Below, in pieces: positions 26,426 to 36,235 of a stretch of DNA of 64,000 nucleotides. A program made the position numbers and the translations under genes. The notes below the pieces were generated by a model. That model made no database searches and was not told the origin of the DNA. It saw nothing but the letters and a program-made list of their open reading frames with translations. Source of the stretch: Leptospira biflexa serovar Patoc strain 'Patoc 1 (Paris)' (GTDB taxonomy: Bacteria > Spirochaetota > Leptospiria > Leptospirales > Leptospiraceae); the NCBI RefSeq assembly GCF_000017685.1, contig NC_010602.1:806001-870000 (forward strand), written 5' to 3'. The first letter of the stretch is position 1, and the number at the start of each line of letters is the position of its first letter.

Positions 26426-27328
26426 ATGCTGAAATCTCTACGATTTGGAATGATGGGGTTCGTACTTATGTGCTTGGCTGGTAGCCTAAGCGCACAATCT
26501 GGTCCTCGTTCTTATGTTATGTTCGGTTTGGGTATGCAATTCGACCTTGCACAACTCGGTGGAACCATTACGAAAGATGGACTAGATTCAAGAAACCCAC
26601 AGTTAAATGCTGCAGGAACACCTACAGGATCTCTTCAAAAAGCAATCTATTCAGAAAACACACTTATCAGTTTGAAACGAACAACTGGTGGAGCAGTTGG
26701 TGCAAAAACCAACGGAGCAATGGTGGGTGGTAACGTAAACGTAGGTTACGAAAAAGAAGGAGTCTTCGGAGTTCCTAGCCTTTTTTGGAGAGTCAACGTA
26801 AACTATACCACAAAAATTATGGGTGGTGATACATCTTCAACTGTTATGGGTTACAAGTGGTTAGACCAAGAGTGGCAATACACTGCTTGGACTGTTCCTA
26901 CATACTTAGGGATTAAATTATACAATGCGGCAAATGACACAGCGGTGTACATTGGAGCAGGGGTAAACTACTTCCAAGGATGGTGGGGAGTTTCTGGAAC
27001 GATCAACAACCCAGGACTTCAAACGTTCGCTCCTGGATTGTTAGGACCTGGCGGATCACTTCTTGGTGATGCTCCAAATCCTGGAATCCACAAAGAAAAC
27101 GTACGTTTCGGCGCAAGTGGGTTCGGTCTCAACTGGCTCGTGGGTGCACAAACAAAAATCACTGACAAAGGTCACCTTTTCTTCGAATTGGAAACCATCC
27201 TTTCTGCTGGAATGGGTGTTGGTGGAGTACAATCAATCGGTGGAGCTTCTGCTCTTGCACCTTGGGTAGCATATCCAGTGGTCATCGGTGGACAAACTTA
27301 CCGTGTAGGTTACAAATTGGAAATTTAA
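26426..27328 (+). CDS. ompL1: Outer-membrane porin OmpL1
   Basis: The 300-residue protein has a signal peptide ending AGSLSAQS. The mature start, GLGMQFDLAQLGGTITKDGLD, and later pieces such as RTTGG, AVYIGAGVNYFQGWW, DKGHLFFELETI and the end GGQTYRVGYKLEI match Leptospira OmpL1 as I know it. Alternating amphipathic strands fit a beta-barrel. It has a strong AAGGAG, its own promoter and a strong terminator, so it is probably monocistronic and abundant. It is the main genus marker in this window. Confidence 0.93.
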   Translation: MLKSLRFGMMGFVLMCLAGSLSAQSGPRSYVMFGLGMQFDLAQLGGTITKDGLDSRNPQLNAAGTPTGSLQKAIYSENTLISLKRTTGGAVGAKTNGAMVGGNVNVGYEKEGVFGVPSLFWRVNVNYTTKIMGGDTSSTVMGYKWLDQEWQYTAWTVPTYLGIKLYNAANDTAVYIGAGVNYFQGWWGVSGTINNPGLQTFAPGLLGPGGSLLGDAPNPGIHKENVRFGASGFGLNWLVGAQTKITDKGHLFFELETILSAGMGVGGVQSIGGASALAPWVAYPVVIGGQTYRVGYKLEI

Positions 27329-27352
27329 TCAGTTCACTACTGATTCAGAAGA

Positions 27353-27386
27353 AACCGGTGTTGGATTCCAACCCTGGTTTTTTTTT
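27353..27386 (+). terminator. Intrinsic terminator of ompL1
   Basis: AACC (27353-27356) plus GTTGG (27360-27364) pair with CCAAC (27368-27372) plus GGTT (27376-27379), followed by an unbroken T run to 27386. It sits 25 bases after the ompL1 stop. Confidence 0.85.
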
Positions 27387-27388
27387 GC

Positions 27389-27697
27389 CTAAAAATTTGT
27401 ATGCTCCATCAAACGTTTGATCCATTCGTAATCTTTTTTGGTCAGCGTATTTTGGTCATGGGTGTAGAGTTTGAGTCGGACTTGGTTGTAAACATTCCAT
27501 ATTTCGGCATGGTGATCCAAAGATTCAGATACAAAGGCTAGTTTCGTTAAGAATAAAAATGCAGATGGAAAGGAAGGGAATTTGTATTCCATGGTGAGAA
27601 AAGGGATACCATTTTCTTTGTTCCATTTCCAAAGCGGGTAGTTGTTCAGAAGGGTTTGGATTTCCGTTTCGGTAAGGGAAGGATTGAGTTCTTTCAT
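27389..27697 (-). CDS. phhB: Pterin-4a-carbinolamine dehydratase
   Basis: The 102-residue enzyme dehydrates 4a-hydroxytetrahydrobiopterin in pterin recycling. The core motif SLDHHAEIWNVYNQV followed by LYTHDQNTLTKKD matches the family's catalytic histidine region. Its ATG overlaps the stop of the upstream EamA gene by four bases. No phenylalanine hydroxylase gene is nearby, so the physiological substrate is uncertain. Confidence 0.9.
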   Translation of the reverse strand: MKELNPSLTETEIQTLLNNYPLWKWNKENGIPFLTMEYKFPSFPSAFLFLTKLAFVSESLDHHAEIWNVYNQVRLKLYTHDQNTLTKKDYEWIKRLMEHTNF

Positions 27698-28581
27698 GTT
27701 TTTACCTTTCGTTTGTGGAATACAATCAAATACAATCCTAAAAGGATAATGGCTCCACCACCTAATTTTTGCAAGTCGACTGGTTCTTTCATAAATAATA
27801 TTCCCACAAACATTAAAAAAATAGGTTCGATGAGAAGGGTTGCATTGAGTTTACTAATCGGTAAATAATTATGTGCTTCAAAATAAAATGCTCTTCCCAA
27901 AAAATAACCAAGTAAAGAGCAGAACCCAAGGATGACAATCGTTTGCCATTCAGGGATGGCAAACGATCCAATACCCAAGGCATAAAGTAAAAAAAATACA
28001 CATAACAAAAACAAACGAAGGTATGCGAATTCCAGTCCTAAAATTTCTGGGATGTATTTTTTGATTAAATAACTTTGGATCGCAAATAAAAATGCGCTAA
28101 TTAGGATACAAGATGCGGAGATCAAATTGATCTGACCTTGCAAAGTCGAAATCAAATAGATTCCAAAGATTGAGAGTATTATCCCAAAAACTTCTCTGTC
28201 CTTAAATCTTTCCCCCAGGAATACCACTCCAAGGATCACATTGTACAATACAGTGGTTTTGATTAGGATCGCTGCAGGGCCTAGGTCAGTTTGTTTTAAG
28301 GCATAATAATACAAAACGATCCCCATAGCATTGGATAACGTTCCAATGAGAAGGATGAGGCCATCCCTTCGAATGGTAAGGATTACTTTGGTCCTACGTT
28401 TGGCAGAACTTAGAAAAAAGGGTGTCACAACAAGAAAGGCAAAACCCACACCAAAAAAGGCCGCCATCTCTGGCGATAAATGAAACCTTCGGAAAACTTC
28501 TTTAAATCCGATGACTTCAAAAGCGAAAAAGACTCCGGTTAAAAAGACATAAAAGTATCCTTTTTTTTCATTACCAGTCAA
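27694..28581 (-). CDS. EamA/DMT-family permease
   Basis: The 295-residue protein has ten membrane helices in two EamA repeats; the end of the second repeat reads [25 protein letters not shown]. It exports or imports an unidentified small metabolite. It starts with TTG, the ung stop lies 11 bases inside it, and it runs into phhB with a four-base overlap, giving the order methyltransferase-ung-EamA-phhB in one unit. Confidence 0.85.
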   Translation of the reverse strand: MTGNEKKGYFYVFLTGVFFAFEVIGFKEVFRRFHLSPEMAAFFGVGFAFLVVTPFFLSSAKRRTKVILTIRRDGLILLIGTLSNAMGIVLYYYALKQTDLGPAAILIKTTVLYNVILGVVFLGERFKDREVFGIILSIFGIYLISTLQGQINLISASCILISAFLFAIQSYLIKKYIPEILGLEFAYLRLFLLCVFFLLYALGIGSFAIPEWQTIVILGFCSLLGYFLGRAFYFEAHNYLPISKLNATLLIEPIFLMFVGILFMKEPVDLQKLGGGAIILLGLYLIVFHKRKVKT

Positions 28582-29227
28582 TGCTTTGTTTTCCTGCAGA
28601 AATTAAATATTCATTGGTTTTTGAAAAATGTTTATTTCCCAAAAATCCTCGGTAGGCAGAAAGGGGAGAAGGATGCGCAGACTTTAATACCAAATGTTTG
28701 TTTGGTGGAATCAAAATTTCTTTTTTACCTGCAAACGAACCCCATAATAAAAATACCAAGTTCGATTTTTTTTCCGCTAAGGTTGAAATCACAGCATCGG
28801 TAAATATTTCCCATCCTTTGTTTTGATGGGAACCTGCTTTGTCCTTTTCCACTGTGAGGGTCGCATTCAGTAAAAAAACACCTTGTTTGGCGAGGTAACT
28901 TAAATTCCCTGATTTTGGAATTGGTTTTTTTAAATCATCTTGGATCTCTTTGAAGATGTTTTGTAAGGAAGGGGGGAAGGGGACACCTTCTAAGACAGAA
29001 AAACAAAGACCATGGGCTTGTCCAGGACCATGGTATGGGTCTTGGCCAAGAATGACCACTTTGACATTGTCAAAAGGGCATAAATCAAATGCATTAAATA
29101 TCTGTTTGGCGGGAGGGTAAACGATCGTTGATTTGTATCTTTCTCTCACCCACTCCCTTAATTCTGTAAAATATGGTTTTTTAAATTCATCTTTTAAAAC
29201 CTCTTTCCAGCTAGATTCAATTTGCAC
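28571..29227 (-). CDS. ung: Uracil-DNA glycosylase
   Basis: This base-excision repair enzyme removes uracil from [16 protein letters not shown] carries the catalytic Asp, LLNATLTV forms the uracil pocket, and [11 protein letters not shown] is the His-Pro-Ser loop. The frame is open to 29293. By comparison with E. coli Ung the protein should begin about [11 protein letters not shown], so I choose the GTG at 29227 (218 residues), overlapping the methyltransferase stop. GGAGG lies 15 bases before the GTG and only 6 before an in-frame CTG, so the start is not settled. Confidence 0.95.
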   Translation of the reverse strand: MQIESSWKEVLKDEFKKPYFTELREWVRERYKSTIVYPPAKQIFNAFDLCPFDNVKVVILGQDPYHGPGQAHGLCFSVLEGVPFPPSLQNIFKEIQDDLKKPIPKSGNLSYLAKQGVFLLNATLTVEKDKAGSHQNKGWEIFTDAVISTLAEKKSNLVFLLWGSFAGKKEILIPPNKHLVLKSAHPSPLSAYRGFLGNKHFSKTNEYLISAGKQSIDW

Positions 29228-30428
29228 GTCTTTCAGAACGAACCTCCGAATGAAAAAATAACACCCGTAAATCGATCCCACCATGTGTGACATGGATTGT
29301 TTTTTTTGAGAAATTACGCAATTCTTTCATACAATCAATCCATTTCTCTTCGGTTGGACATAGAATGAATCCAATGATTGAAAACACATTCTTTAGGTCC
29401 TTAGATAAAACTTCGAGGCGGTTTGCAATTTTTGCATATAATTTTTCGTCCGGGCCAGTCCTTTCGTTCTTTCGATACCCATAAGGAGGGTTTAGGGGTA
29501 AAAAATAATGGGAAGTGTTTGTTTTTCCCTCAGAGAAAACAGGGAAGGTTTTTAAAAAATCGGAAATGGTATGATCTATTGTGTCCACATGGATCCAATC
29601 TTTCCAATTTGAGAATTCTTTGGTCCAATAAGATGTGAGAGCTGGGTCTGTATCTTGGATCACGATTGGTGTGAAGTTCGATTCGATCGCACCGAGAGCT
29701 TTTTGTTTTTTTAGAAAATGTTCATGTGATTTGTTCGGGAAAAGGGTTAGTTTCTTCCAAACAAAATCCCTTGGTAAAGTTAAAAAAGGCAGTTTTTCCT
29801 CACCTAATTTCCATTCAGTGGCGAATGTCATTGTACCAGCAAATGGGATATAAACTGAATTCACCTTAGATTTAGGAACGGAAAAAATTTGAAAACATTG
29901 TTCGATGAGAATAGAAGCTAGGTCTTCCGGAATGGGTGCGCTTGTCGGGAAATTTGCTTTGATCCCTCGTTTATAACCGGGTTCCCCTAAAACGGAAAGT
30001 GAAACCGTCACTTCATCTTCAAAAAAACTGATGTGTAAGTTTTCTTTGATTTCATAAAATTTGGTTTCAGGATTGGAAAAAAGAGGTTTTGCGATGGAGA
30101 CTGCTTCTGTTAAAATTCTGTCCCATTCTTCTTCTCGTTTGTCTGCTGACATATCCCAATCAGTCGTACGAGCAATCACAAGGCGAAGGTCTCTGATGAA
30201 ATAACCATGAAACAGAAGGTAGGTGATCTGATGGGCATTCGTATTTTCAATTTTAATTTTTTCTGAAAACGTGCGTACATTAACTTCTGGTTGGTTGGGA
30301 AGGGGGACTTGTTCTAAAATTTCTGTTACCTTTTCGCCTACCCATGTCGAAGTTCCGGGTGGAAAGTACAATTCCCATGTCAACGTTGTCCCATGTTGAG
30401 GTTTTCTGATTTTAAATTTCCAATTCAT
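29217..30428 (-). CDS. RlmL-like THUMP-associated RNA methyltransferase
   Basis: The 403-residue protein resembles class I guanine-N2 methyltransferases acting on 23S rRNA. A THUMP-like N-terminal region ends in [28 protein letters not shown], equivalent to the YKRGYR...APLKE linker. LNPPYGYR is the NPPY catalytic motif. SAM motif I is poor: [15 protein letters not shown] replaces the usual DPxCGSGT. Target and activity are therefore uncertain. It is divergent from the EamA gene at 30472 with only 43 bases between starts. Confidence 0.78.
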   Translation of the reverse strand: MNWKFKIRKPQHGTTLTWELYFPPGTSTWVGEKVTEILEQVPLPNQPEVNVRTFSEKIKIENTNAHQITYLLFHGYFIRDLRLVIARTTDWDMSADKREEEWDRILTEAVSIAKPLFSNPETKFYEIKENLHISFFEDEVTVSLSVLGEPGYKRGIKANFPTSAPIPEDLASILIEQCFQIFSVPKSKVNSVYIPFAGTMTFATEWKLGEEKLPFLTLPRDFVWKKLTLFPNKSHEHFLKKQKALGAIESNFTPIVIQDTDPALTSYWTKEFSNWKDWIHVDTIDHTISDFLKTFPVFSEGKTNTSHYFLPLNPPYGYRKNERTGPDEKLYAKIANRLEVLSKDLKNVFSIIGFILCPTEEKWIDCMKELRNFSKKTIHVTHGGIDLRVLFFHSEVRSERRAN

Positions 30429-30471
30429 CTTTTCCTTGCTATCCGTATTTCTTGGGAAAGATTGACCTTAC

Positions 30472-31386
30472 ATGTCTAGGATCTTCACGCCAGAACTCTT
30501 TTTGGTGATTGCCGCCATTCTTTGGGGTGGAACCTTTGTGGTCATCAAACTTGCATTGGATTCGGTGCCTCCTTTTTTATTTTTGGCGGTTCGATTTTCA
30601 CTCGCGGGGTTCATTACAATTTTATTGTATCGGAAAACTTTATTTTCCAAGGCAAATCGAAGATGGGATTATATTGTTCCGGCTTTTTTTGTCGCATGTT
30701 CCGCTCTCCTTGGTTATGCCTTCCAAACCATTGGACTCGTTTATACATCAGCAACGCAATCTGGATTTATGACAGGGGCTTATGTCATCTTTGTTCCTTT
30801 ACTGGAAATTGCCATCGAACGAAAACTTCCATCCTTACGAACTTGGATAGCAGTGGTTATCGTCGTCATCGGACTATTTTGTATTTCACAAAATGGAAAA
30901 ACCTATGATGAATTTGTGAATGAATTTGGATTTAGTTATGGGGATGGACTCACTCTCATTGGAGCCTTCTTTTTTGCGGTATATATTATATTGATCGATA
31001 TTTATAGTAAAAAAATCCCAACGCAAATTTTGGTTTCATTTGAAATATTACTCATCGCGATTGTTTCAAGTTTCTTATTTCCTGTGGAATCCATTTTTTC
31101 AAAACAGTCTATATCCATCCAATTTGATCTAAAATTTTGGATTGGGATCATCTACACTTCTGTATTTGCGACAATTTTCACAACACAGATCCAAACAAGA
31201 TACCAGAAGGCTGTTTCACCAGCAAGGGCTGGGTTACTCTATAGTTTGGAACCTGTTTTCTCTTTTTTTCTGGCCTATCTCGTATTAGGTGAAAGATTGG
31301 GTACAGTGGGAGCGATTGGATCATTATTAACTTTATTTGGCATTTTGTACTCGGAAATGGGGAAATGGAACAAACGAGAAGAGTAG
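30472..31386 (+). CDS. EamA/DMT-family permease
   Basis: The 304-residue protein has ten membrane helices in two EamA repeats. The first begins LVIAAILWGGTFVVIKLAL; the second holds RAGLLYSLEPVFSFFLAYLVLGERL, the usual end motif. The substrate is unknown. It is not closely similar to the EamA protein at 27694 and stands alone on its strand. Confidence 0.87.
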   Translation: MSRIFTPELFLVIAAILWGGTFVVIKLALDSVPPFLFLAVRFSLAGFITILLYRKTLFSKANRRWDYIVPAFFVACSALLGYAFQTIGLVYTSATQSGFMTGAYVIFVPLLEIAIERKLPSLRTWIAVVIVVIGLFCISQNGKTYDEFVNEFGFSYGDGLTLIGAFFFAVYIILIDIYSKKIPTQILVSFEILLIAIVSSFLFPVESIFSKQSISIQFDLKFWIGIIYTSVFATIFTTQIQTRYQKAVSPARAGLLYSLEPVFSFFLAYLVLGERLGTVGAIGSLLTLFGILYSEMGKWNKREE

Positions 31387-31412
31387 GTTTTGGACATACT
31401 CCTCTTTTTTAA
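31381..31412. terminator. Possible terminator between convergent genes
   Basis: GAGTA (31381-31385, overlapping the EamA stop) pairs with TACTC, followed by CTCTTTTTT. The stem is short. A second A/T stem, CTTTTTT...AAAAAAG, follows and could serve the minus-strand gene. Confidence 0.4.
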
Positions 31413-31426
31413 GTCAAAAAAGAATG

Positions 31427-32485
31427 TTAGATAATTTGATGTTCCTTGAGTGCATGATAAAGAATGCCAATCGTAACCTTTAGTATCGATAGAACTGGAA
31501 TCGCTAGTAACATTCCAAAGATCCCGAAAAAATTTCCACCGACAGCAATCCCAATTAATATCGCGAGCGGATGTAAGGAAACCGCATTGGCAATCACTAC
31601 AGGTTGGACAATGGCATTGTCTACGAGTTGGGCAACAATCACGACAGATGCAATGGAACCAATAGAAGGTGACATTTCAGGAAATAAAATCGCAAAAAGA
31701 ATGGGTGGGATGGCTCCAATCAATGGTCCTAAATACGGAATCGAATTGGCCACTCCTAAAAATACACCAAAGAGTACAAAAAATTTCATTCCTATAAAAT
31801 AAAATCCAATGGAAGATACCAATGCCATGATCCCACATTGGATCACCAAACTTTTTAAGTAACTCGTGATTTGTTGGTTCATTCGATAAAAAACCATCAA
31901 AAACATTTCAAAAAACCGATTTGGTATAAAACTAATCATTGTCTTGTAAATTACATTTGCATCGAGTAACAAAAAGAAGCTGATGATTGGTATGATGATC
32001 ATCCAACTGATGAATGTTGGGATCATCACGACAATACTTCTTAAAAATTCTTCTAAATTATTTGTCGCTAGTTTGGCAATCTCTTCTGGATTGATGATTT
32101 TTTTCCAGAGTTCTGGGTTTTTAGAGACAACTGGTAATTTGGTAAAATCTAAAAGTTGAAAATTGGGGTCATCCATTTTGATCGACCATTCTGAAACGAT
32201 TGGTTGTGCCTTCTCGAATAAATTGGGAAGATAAAAAGCCAAAAACCAATAAGCGAACGTGATGAGAAATGTAAAGATCACAATGATGGTGATCGCACGA
32301 TGGATTCCCCTGGATTCAAAATAATCCACAACTCCATGGAAAATATAAAAATGAATCCCTGAAATCAAAAGTGGGATCGCTAAAAACTTAACACCTACAA
32401 TGCCGATGAGAATTGTCAATGCAATGAGGCCAAAAAAAGCAGACCGTAACACTAAGGATGAGATCGAATTTTCTTTGAAGTTCAT
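31427..32485 (-). CDS. AI-2E family (PerM-like) membrane protein
   Basis: The 352-residue protein has about eight membrane helices. The pattern FGVFLGVANSIPYLGPLIGAIPP and VAQLVDNAIVQPVVIANAVSLHPL is diagnostic of the AI-2E/PerM family. Members have been linked to autoinducer-2 export or Na+/H+ exchange, and I cannot choose between these. The start overlaps the stop of the cyclic-nucleotide-binding gene (ATGA), implying coupled translation. Confidence 0.88.
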   Translation of the reverse strand: MNFKENSISSLVLRSAFFGLIALTILIGIVGVKFLAIPLLISGIHFYIFHGVVDYFESRGIHRAITIIVIFTFLITFAYWFLAFYLPNLFEKAQPIVSEWSIKMDDPNFQLLDFTKLPVVSKNPELWKKIINPEEIAKLATNNLEEFLRSIVVMIPTFISWMIIIPIISFFLLLDANVIYKTMISFIPNRFFEMFLMVFYRMNQQITSYLKSLVIQCGIMALVSSIGFYFIGMKFFVLFGVFLGVANSIPYLGPLIGAIPPILFAILFPEMSPSIGSIASVVIVAQLVDNAIVQPVVIANAVSLHPLAILIGIAVGGNFFGIFGMLLAIPVLSILKVTIGILYHALKEHQII

Positions 32486-33003
32486 CTTGCCTTATTCTTT
32501 TTGCTCTTAAAGTAAGCCGCTTCTAATGTATCGTTTGTTTTGCGAAGTCTATCTGCGATGATAGAGGCAAAACTGAGGAGCAAATCATTTCCAACTCTTG
32601 GTTTTGTTTCTAATAATGTTTTGAGTTCTGGTTGGAAAAAACCAAGTAAGATAGAATCCACAAGTGTGACTGCAGTTGCAGATCTTGGAAAATCTTGGAA
32701 AAGAGCCAGCTCCCCAAAAAATGCGCCTTTTTCCAGTTCGGCGAGTTTTAAGGTAACACCTTCTCTTTCGGAAAAGATTTCTACTTTTCCTTGTAGGATT
32801 AAATAAACCCCCGTACCCGCTTGCCCTTGGTAGAATATAGTTTCACCCGCATAGTATTTACGTTTATGAATGAGTCTTGCCACTTCACGAAGTGTCCTTC
32901 GTGACATACCTTCAAAGATGGCCGTTTCACGTAAAAAATGTGAAATCTCTGTAATGGGATTGTCATCGCGTTTGAGAATGGATTTCCAAAGGGGAAGTTG
33001 CAT
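32482..33003 (-). CDS. Stand-alone cyclic-nucleotide-binding protein
   Basis: The 173-residue protein is essentially one cNMP domain (about 25-145) with short helical tails. YYAGETIFYQGQAGTGVYLILQGKVEI is the beta roll and GAFFGELALFQDFPRSATA is the phosphate-binding cassette with its conserved Glu and Arg. There is no HTH or kinase part, so it is not a CRP-type activator. Overlap with the AI-2E gene suggests it regulates that transporter or acts beside it. Confidence 0.85.
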   Translation of the reverse strand: MQLPLWKSILKRDDNPITEISHFLRETAIFEGMSRRTLREVARLIHKRKYYAGETIFYQGQAGTGVYLILQGKVEIFSEREGVTLKLAELEKGAFFGELALFQDFPRSATAVTLVDSILLGFFQPELKTLLETKPRVGNDLLLSFASIIADRLRKTNDTLEAAYFKSKKNKAR

Positions 33004-33061
33004 ATTGCCTCTACTATATAAATCGGATGGACGAGGTCTGGAATTGATAAAACTTGCTCTT

Positions 33062-33751
33062 ATGGGCCAAGCTTTTTATGTAACGGGGACAGGAACCGAT
33101 GTCGGGAAAACCTTTTTTTCCAGTCTGTTCATGGCAAAATATGCAAAAAAGTATGGATTTCGTTATTGGAAACCGATCCAAACAGGATCTATCAGCGCGG
33201 ATGATACAACCTTTGTCCAAAAGACGACAAGTTTACCAGATTCTTATTTTTTAAAACCAAACTATGTTTTTAAAACACCAGCAAGCCCTCATTACGCGGC
33301 AAAAATAGAAGGTCAAACCATTGATCCAAAATCACTTTTGTCCTCCGTCTCAAAAGAGAGAAAAACTAATACTTTGATTGAAGGGGCAGGGGGAGTGTTT
33401 GTACCCATCACGGAAGATTATCTCACGATCCGCGCCATCCAAGAATCCAATTTGGGTGTGGTGGTGGTAGGATCTACTGAACTAGGAACCATCAATCATA
33501 CCTTAATGACATTGGAAGTGTTAACCTCACGTTTTATACCCGTATTTGGATTTTATTTGGTGGGCCCCGAAAACTCTCTCCAAGAAGACAATGCCACTAT
33601 GATACAAAGATTAGGTGGGGCTTCCTTTTTGGGATTTACCAATTTCCCTGAACAAAAATTGACATCTGATGAGTTTATCAGATTTGCCTCAGAACATTTT
33701 GATCCAAACCGAAATGTGATCGATGTTGTATTGAATGCAGATGAGGAATGA
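33062..33751 (+). CDS. bioD: Dethiobiotin synthetase
   Basis: It closes the ureido ring from DAPA, CO2 and ATP. The P-loop reads TGTGTDVGKTFF, close to the family's TGTDTxVGKT; WKPIQTGS and LIEGAGGVFVPI follow in order. The start at ATG 33062 fits the family; a TTG at 33044 has a better-placed GAGG and would add six residues. The reading frame continues upstream over the cNMP gene but is not coding there. At 229 residues it has normal length. It overlaps bioA by 17 bases. Confidence 0.93.
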   Translation: MGQAFYVTGTGTDVGKTFFSSLFMAKYAKKYGFRYWKPIQTGSISADDTTFVQKTTSLPDSYFLKPNYVFKTPASPHYAAKIEGQTIDPKSLLSSVSKERKTNTLIEGAGGVFVPITEDYLTIRAIQESNLGVVVVGSTELGTINHTLMTLEVLTSRFIPVFGFYLVGPENSLQEDNATMIQRLGGASFLGFTNFPEQKLTSDEFIRFASEHFDPNRNVIDVVLNADEE

Positions 33752-35072
33752 AAATCCCGTAAACACATACACTTGGGTGCCTCTCACAATCCAAGATGAA
33801 TCGGAAACATTATTAAATATCGTTTCTGCAGAAAAAGAATTTGTAACTGATAGTGATGGGAATGTATGGATTGATGCCATCTCTAGTTGGTGGACGATGA
33901 TTTTTGGGCATAGACACCCAAGGCTTCTTTTGGCATTACAAAACCAATTACAATCTTTAGATCATGTGATGCTTGCTGGGAACATCCATGAACCAGCAGA
34001 AAACTTATCGAAGGCCATTTTAGATCTTACAGAATCAAATTTTGCGAAAGTGTTTTATTCGGATAACGGATCCAATGCGATTGAGATCTCTCTGAAACTT
34101 GCGATCCAATACTATCAAAATCTTCCCAATTCTAAACCAAGATCTGAGTTTTTGGTTTTTTCCAATTCTTATCATGGTGATAGTATTGGCGCGATGAATG
34201 TCTCGGGACAAAACTACTTCAATCGAATTTTTTCAGAGTTACGTTTCCCAACAAAAGAATTCCCTGCACCAAATTGTATGAATTGTCCCTGGGGCAAAAA
34301 ACCGGATCATTGTTCTACGGAATGTTTGTCAGATTTAGAACTCGCTATCAAACAAAAAGATTTTGCAGGCATTGTGATTGAACCTTTGGTCTTTGGAGCC
34401 AACGGAATGCTTTTTTATGATAAAAAGGTTTTGGTCAAACTAAGAGAACTTGCCACTTACACAGGCACCTTACTCATCTTTGACGAAGTATTTACGGGGA
34501 TGGGAAAATTGGGAGAACCGTTTGCTTTTCAAAAGGCTGGCGTTGTCCCAGATTTACTAGTATTTGCGAAAGGATTAACAGGTGGAATATTACCTCTCGC
34601 TTGTACTCTCGTTCCAAAGTTTATTTATGAAACCTTTAGATCCAAAGATCCGTATAAAGCTTTTTTCCATGCACATACCATGACAGGAAATGCACTCGCA
34701 TGTAGTCTTGGTTATGAAGCCATAACGATGTTAAATGAATTTGGTCTCACTCAAGTTAAAGAGTTAGAGAAAAAATTAAAACAATATGCAGAATCGTTTC
34801 AAAAGAAAATGGGAAATTCGATTGAGAATGTCAGAGTGATGGGTGGGATTTTTGCCTTTGAGTGGAAGGAACCTGTCGCCAATGATGAGTATCTCAATCC
34901 CATCGGAAAACAAATTCGAAACTCACTACGAAAATTTTTGATCTTACTTAGGCCTCTAGGGAGAACCATTTACATCACACCTCCCTATACCATTTCCGAT
35001 GCATCCTTGGAAAAGATATTTTTTGCCTTGGAAACGACACTGCTTGGATTTTTAGAACCAGAAAAATACTAA
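33735..35072 (+). CDS. bioA: Adenosylmethionine-8-amino-7-oxononanoate aminotransferase
   Basis: This PLP fold-type I enzyme converts KAPA to DAPA using SAM as amino donor. It shows DAISSWWTMIFGHRHP, SNSYHGDSIGA, FDEVFTGMGKLG and the PLP Lys in FAKGLTGG. An unusual cysteine set, C-x2-C-x9-C-x3-C in NCMNCPWGKKPDHCSTEC (about 178-195), may bind a metal. The start is ATG 33735 or 33741, inside the end of bioD, with no clear SD, so re-initiation is likely. Confidence 0.94.
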   Translation: MQMRNENPVNTYTWVPLTIQDESETLLNIVSAEKEFVTDSDGNVWIDAISSWWTMIFGHRHPRLLLALQNQLQSLDHVMLAGNIHEPAENLSKAILDLTESNFAKVFYSDNGSNAIEISLKLAIQYYQNLPNSKPRSEFLVFSNSYHGDSIGAMNVSGQNYFNRIFSELRFPTKEFPAPNCMNCPWGKKPDHCSTECLSDLELAIKQKDFAGIVIEPLVFGANGMLFYDKKVLVKLRELATYTGTLLIFDEVFTGMGKLGEPFAFQKAGVVPDLLVFAKGLTGGILPLACTLVPKFIYETFRSKDPYKAFFHAHTMTGNALACSLGYEAITMLNEFGLTQVKELEKKLKQYAESFQKKMGNSIENVRVMGGIFAFEWKEPVANDEYLNPIGKQIRNSLRKFLILLRPLGRTIYITPPYTISDASLEKIFFALETTLLGFLEPEKY

Positions 35073-35129
35073 AACTCCCATTCCATTTTCTTCGTTTACA
35101 GAGTCACCCACGCAAAAGATTTTGTTCTC

Positions 35130-36185
35130 ATGATTGCAGAAGTCCAAGAAAAAACTATCTCTTCCTCTCCCTCTATCATTTCCGAGGAAGAAGCCCTTCA
35201 GATTCTCAAAGGGGAAGTCCCACTTTTACCCGTGGTAGCAAAGGCTTCGGAAGAACGATTTCGTCATTTTGGAAACCGAGTTCGGATTCATATCTTAGAT
35301 AATATCAAAAACGGATACTGCCCTGAAGATTGTGGTTACTGTGCCCAAAGGAAGGGTGGTGAATCTGGGATCCAAGAGTATTCTTTAAAATCACCAGAGG
35401 AAATTTGGGAAGATGCCAAAAAAGCCAAAGAGAATGGTGCCTACCGATTCTGTATGGTCACTTCAGGCCGAGGCCCAACGGATAAAGCGGTCGATAAATT
35501 GGCAGAGACCATTTCCAAAATCAATGGGGAACTGGGGATGAAGGTCTGTCTTTCTGCAGGAATCTTAGATGGCAAAAAAGCAAAAACCTTAAAAGACGCA
35601 GGACTTGATCGATACAATCACAACCTCAATACATCGGAATCCAAATACAACGAAATTTGTTCGACTCATACCTTTAAAGACCGACTAACAACACTCGAGG
35701 CGGCAAAAGAAGCTGAGATTGGTTTGTGTTCCGGGATCATTGTGGGAATGGGGGAAGAGCTAAAAGACATCGTCCAAGTTGCCTTTGAACTAAAAAGGTT
35801 GGGTGTGATCTCCATCCCAGTCAACTTTTTTATCCCCATCAAAGGCCATGCCATTCAAAAGTCAACACTCACACCTGAATTTTGTGTCCGAGTTTTGTCT
35901 GTGTTTCGTTTGGTAAATCCTGATTCTGAGATCCGTGTGGGTGCCGGTCGTGAAGGGCATTTGGGTTTCTTACAATCAATGGCTCTTTATGTTGCCAATT
36001 CCCTCTTTGCAGAAGGGTATTTGAATGTGAAAGGAAGCGAAATGGAACAAACCATGAATTTGATTCGTGACTGTAATATGGTACCAGAGTTCACTGAAGG
36101 AATTCCTGAAGGATGGGAAGACTACGATTCCAAGTTTTTATACGACGAGAAAAACTTTCCGGAACTCTATAAACATAAAAAGTAG
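35130..36185 (+). CDS. bioB: Biotin synthase
   Basis: This radical-SAM enzyme inserts sulfur into dethiobiotin. [13 protein letters not shown] carries the CxxxCxxC motif for the 4Fe-4S cluster. YNHNLNTS, the auxiliary-cluster Cys residues (such as in MKVCLSAG and IGLCSGII) and [10 protein letters not shown] follow. The 351-residue length is normal. It lies 57 bases after bioA, completing bioD-bioA-bioB; bioF is not in the window. Confidence 0.96.
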
Positions 36186-36235
36186 TTTGCCTTTTTTACT
36201 TTTGGCGGTATCATGCTCCTACTTTACCGCCTCTA

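Noticed and set aside
32998..33022. TTGCAT / TATATA promoter for bioD
   Set aside because: The spacing between the boxes is only 11 bases, too short for a sigma-70 promoter; no other -35 fits well.
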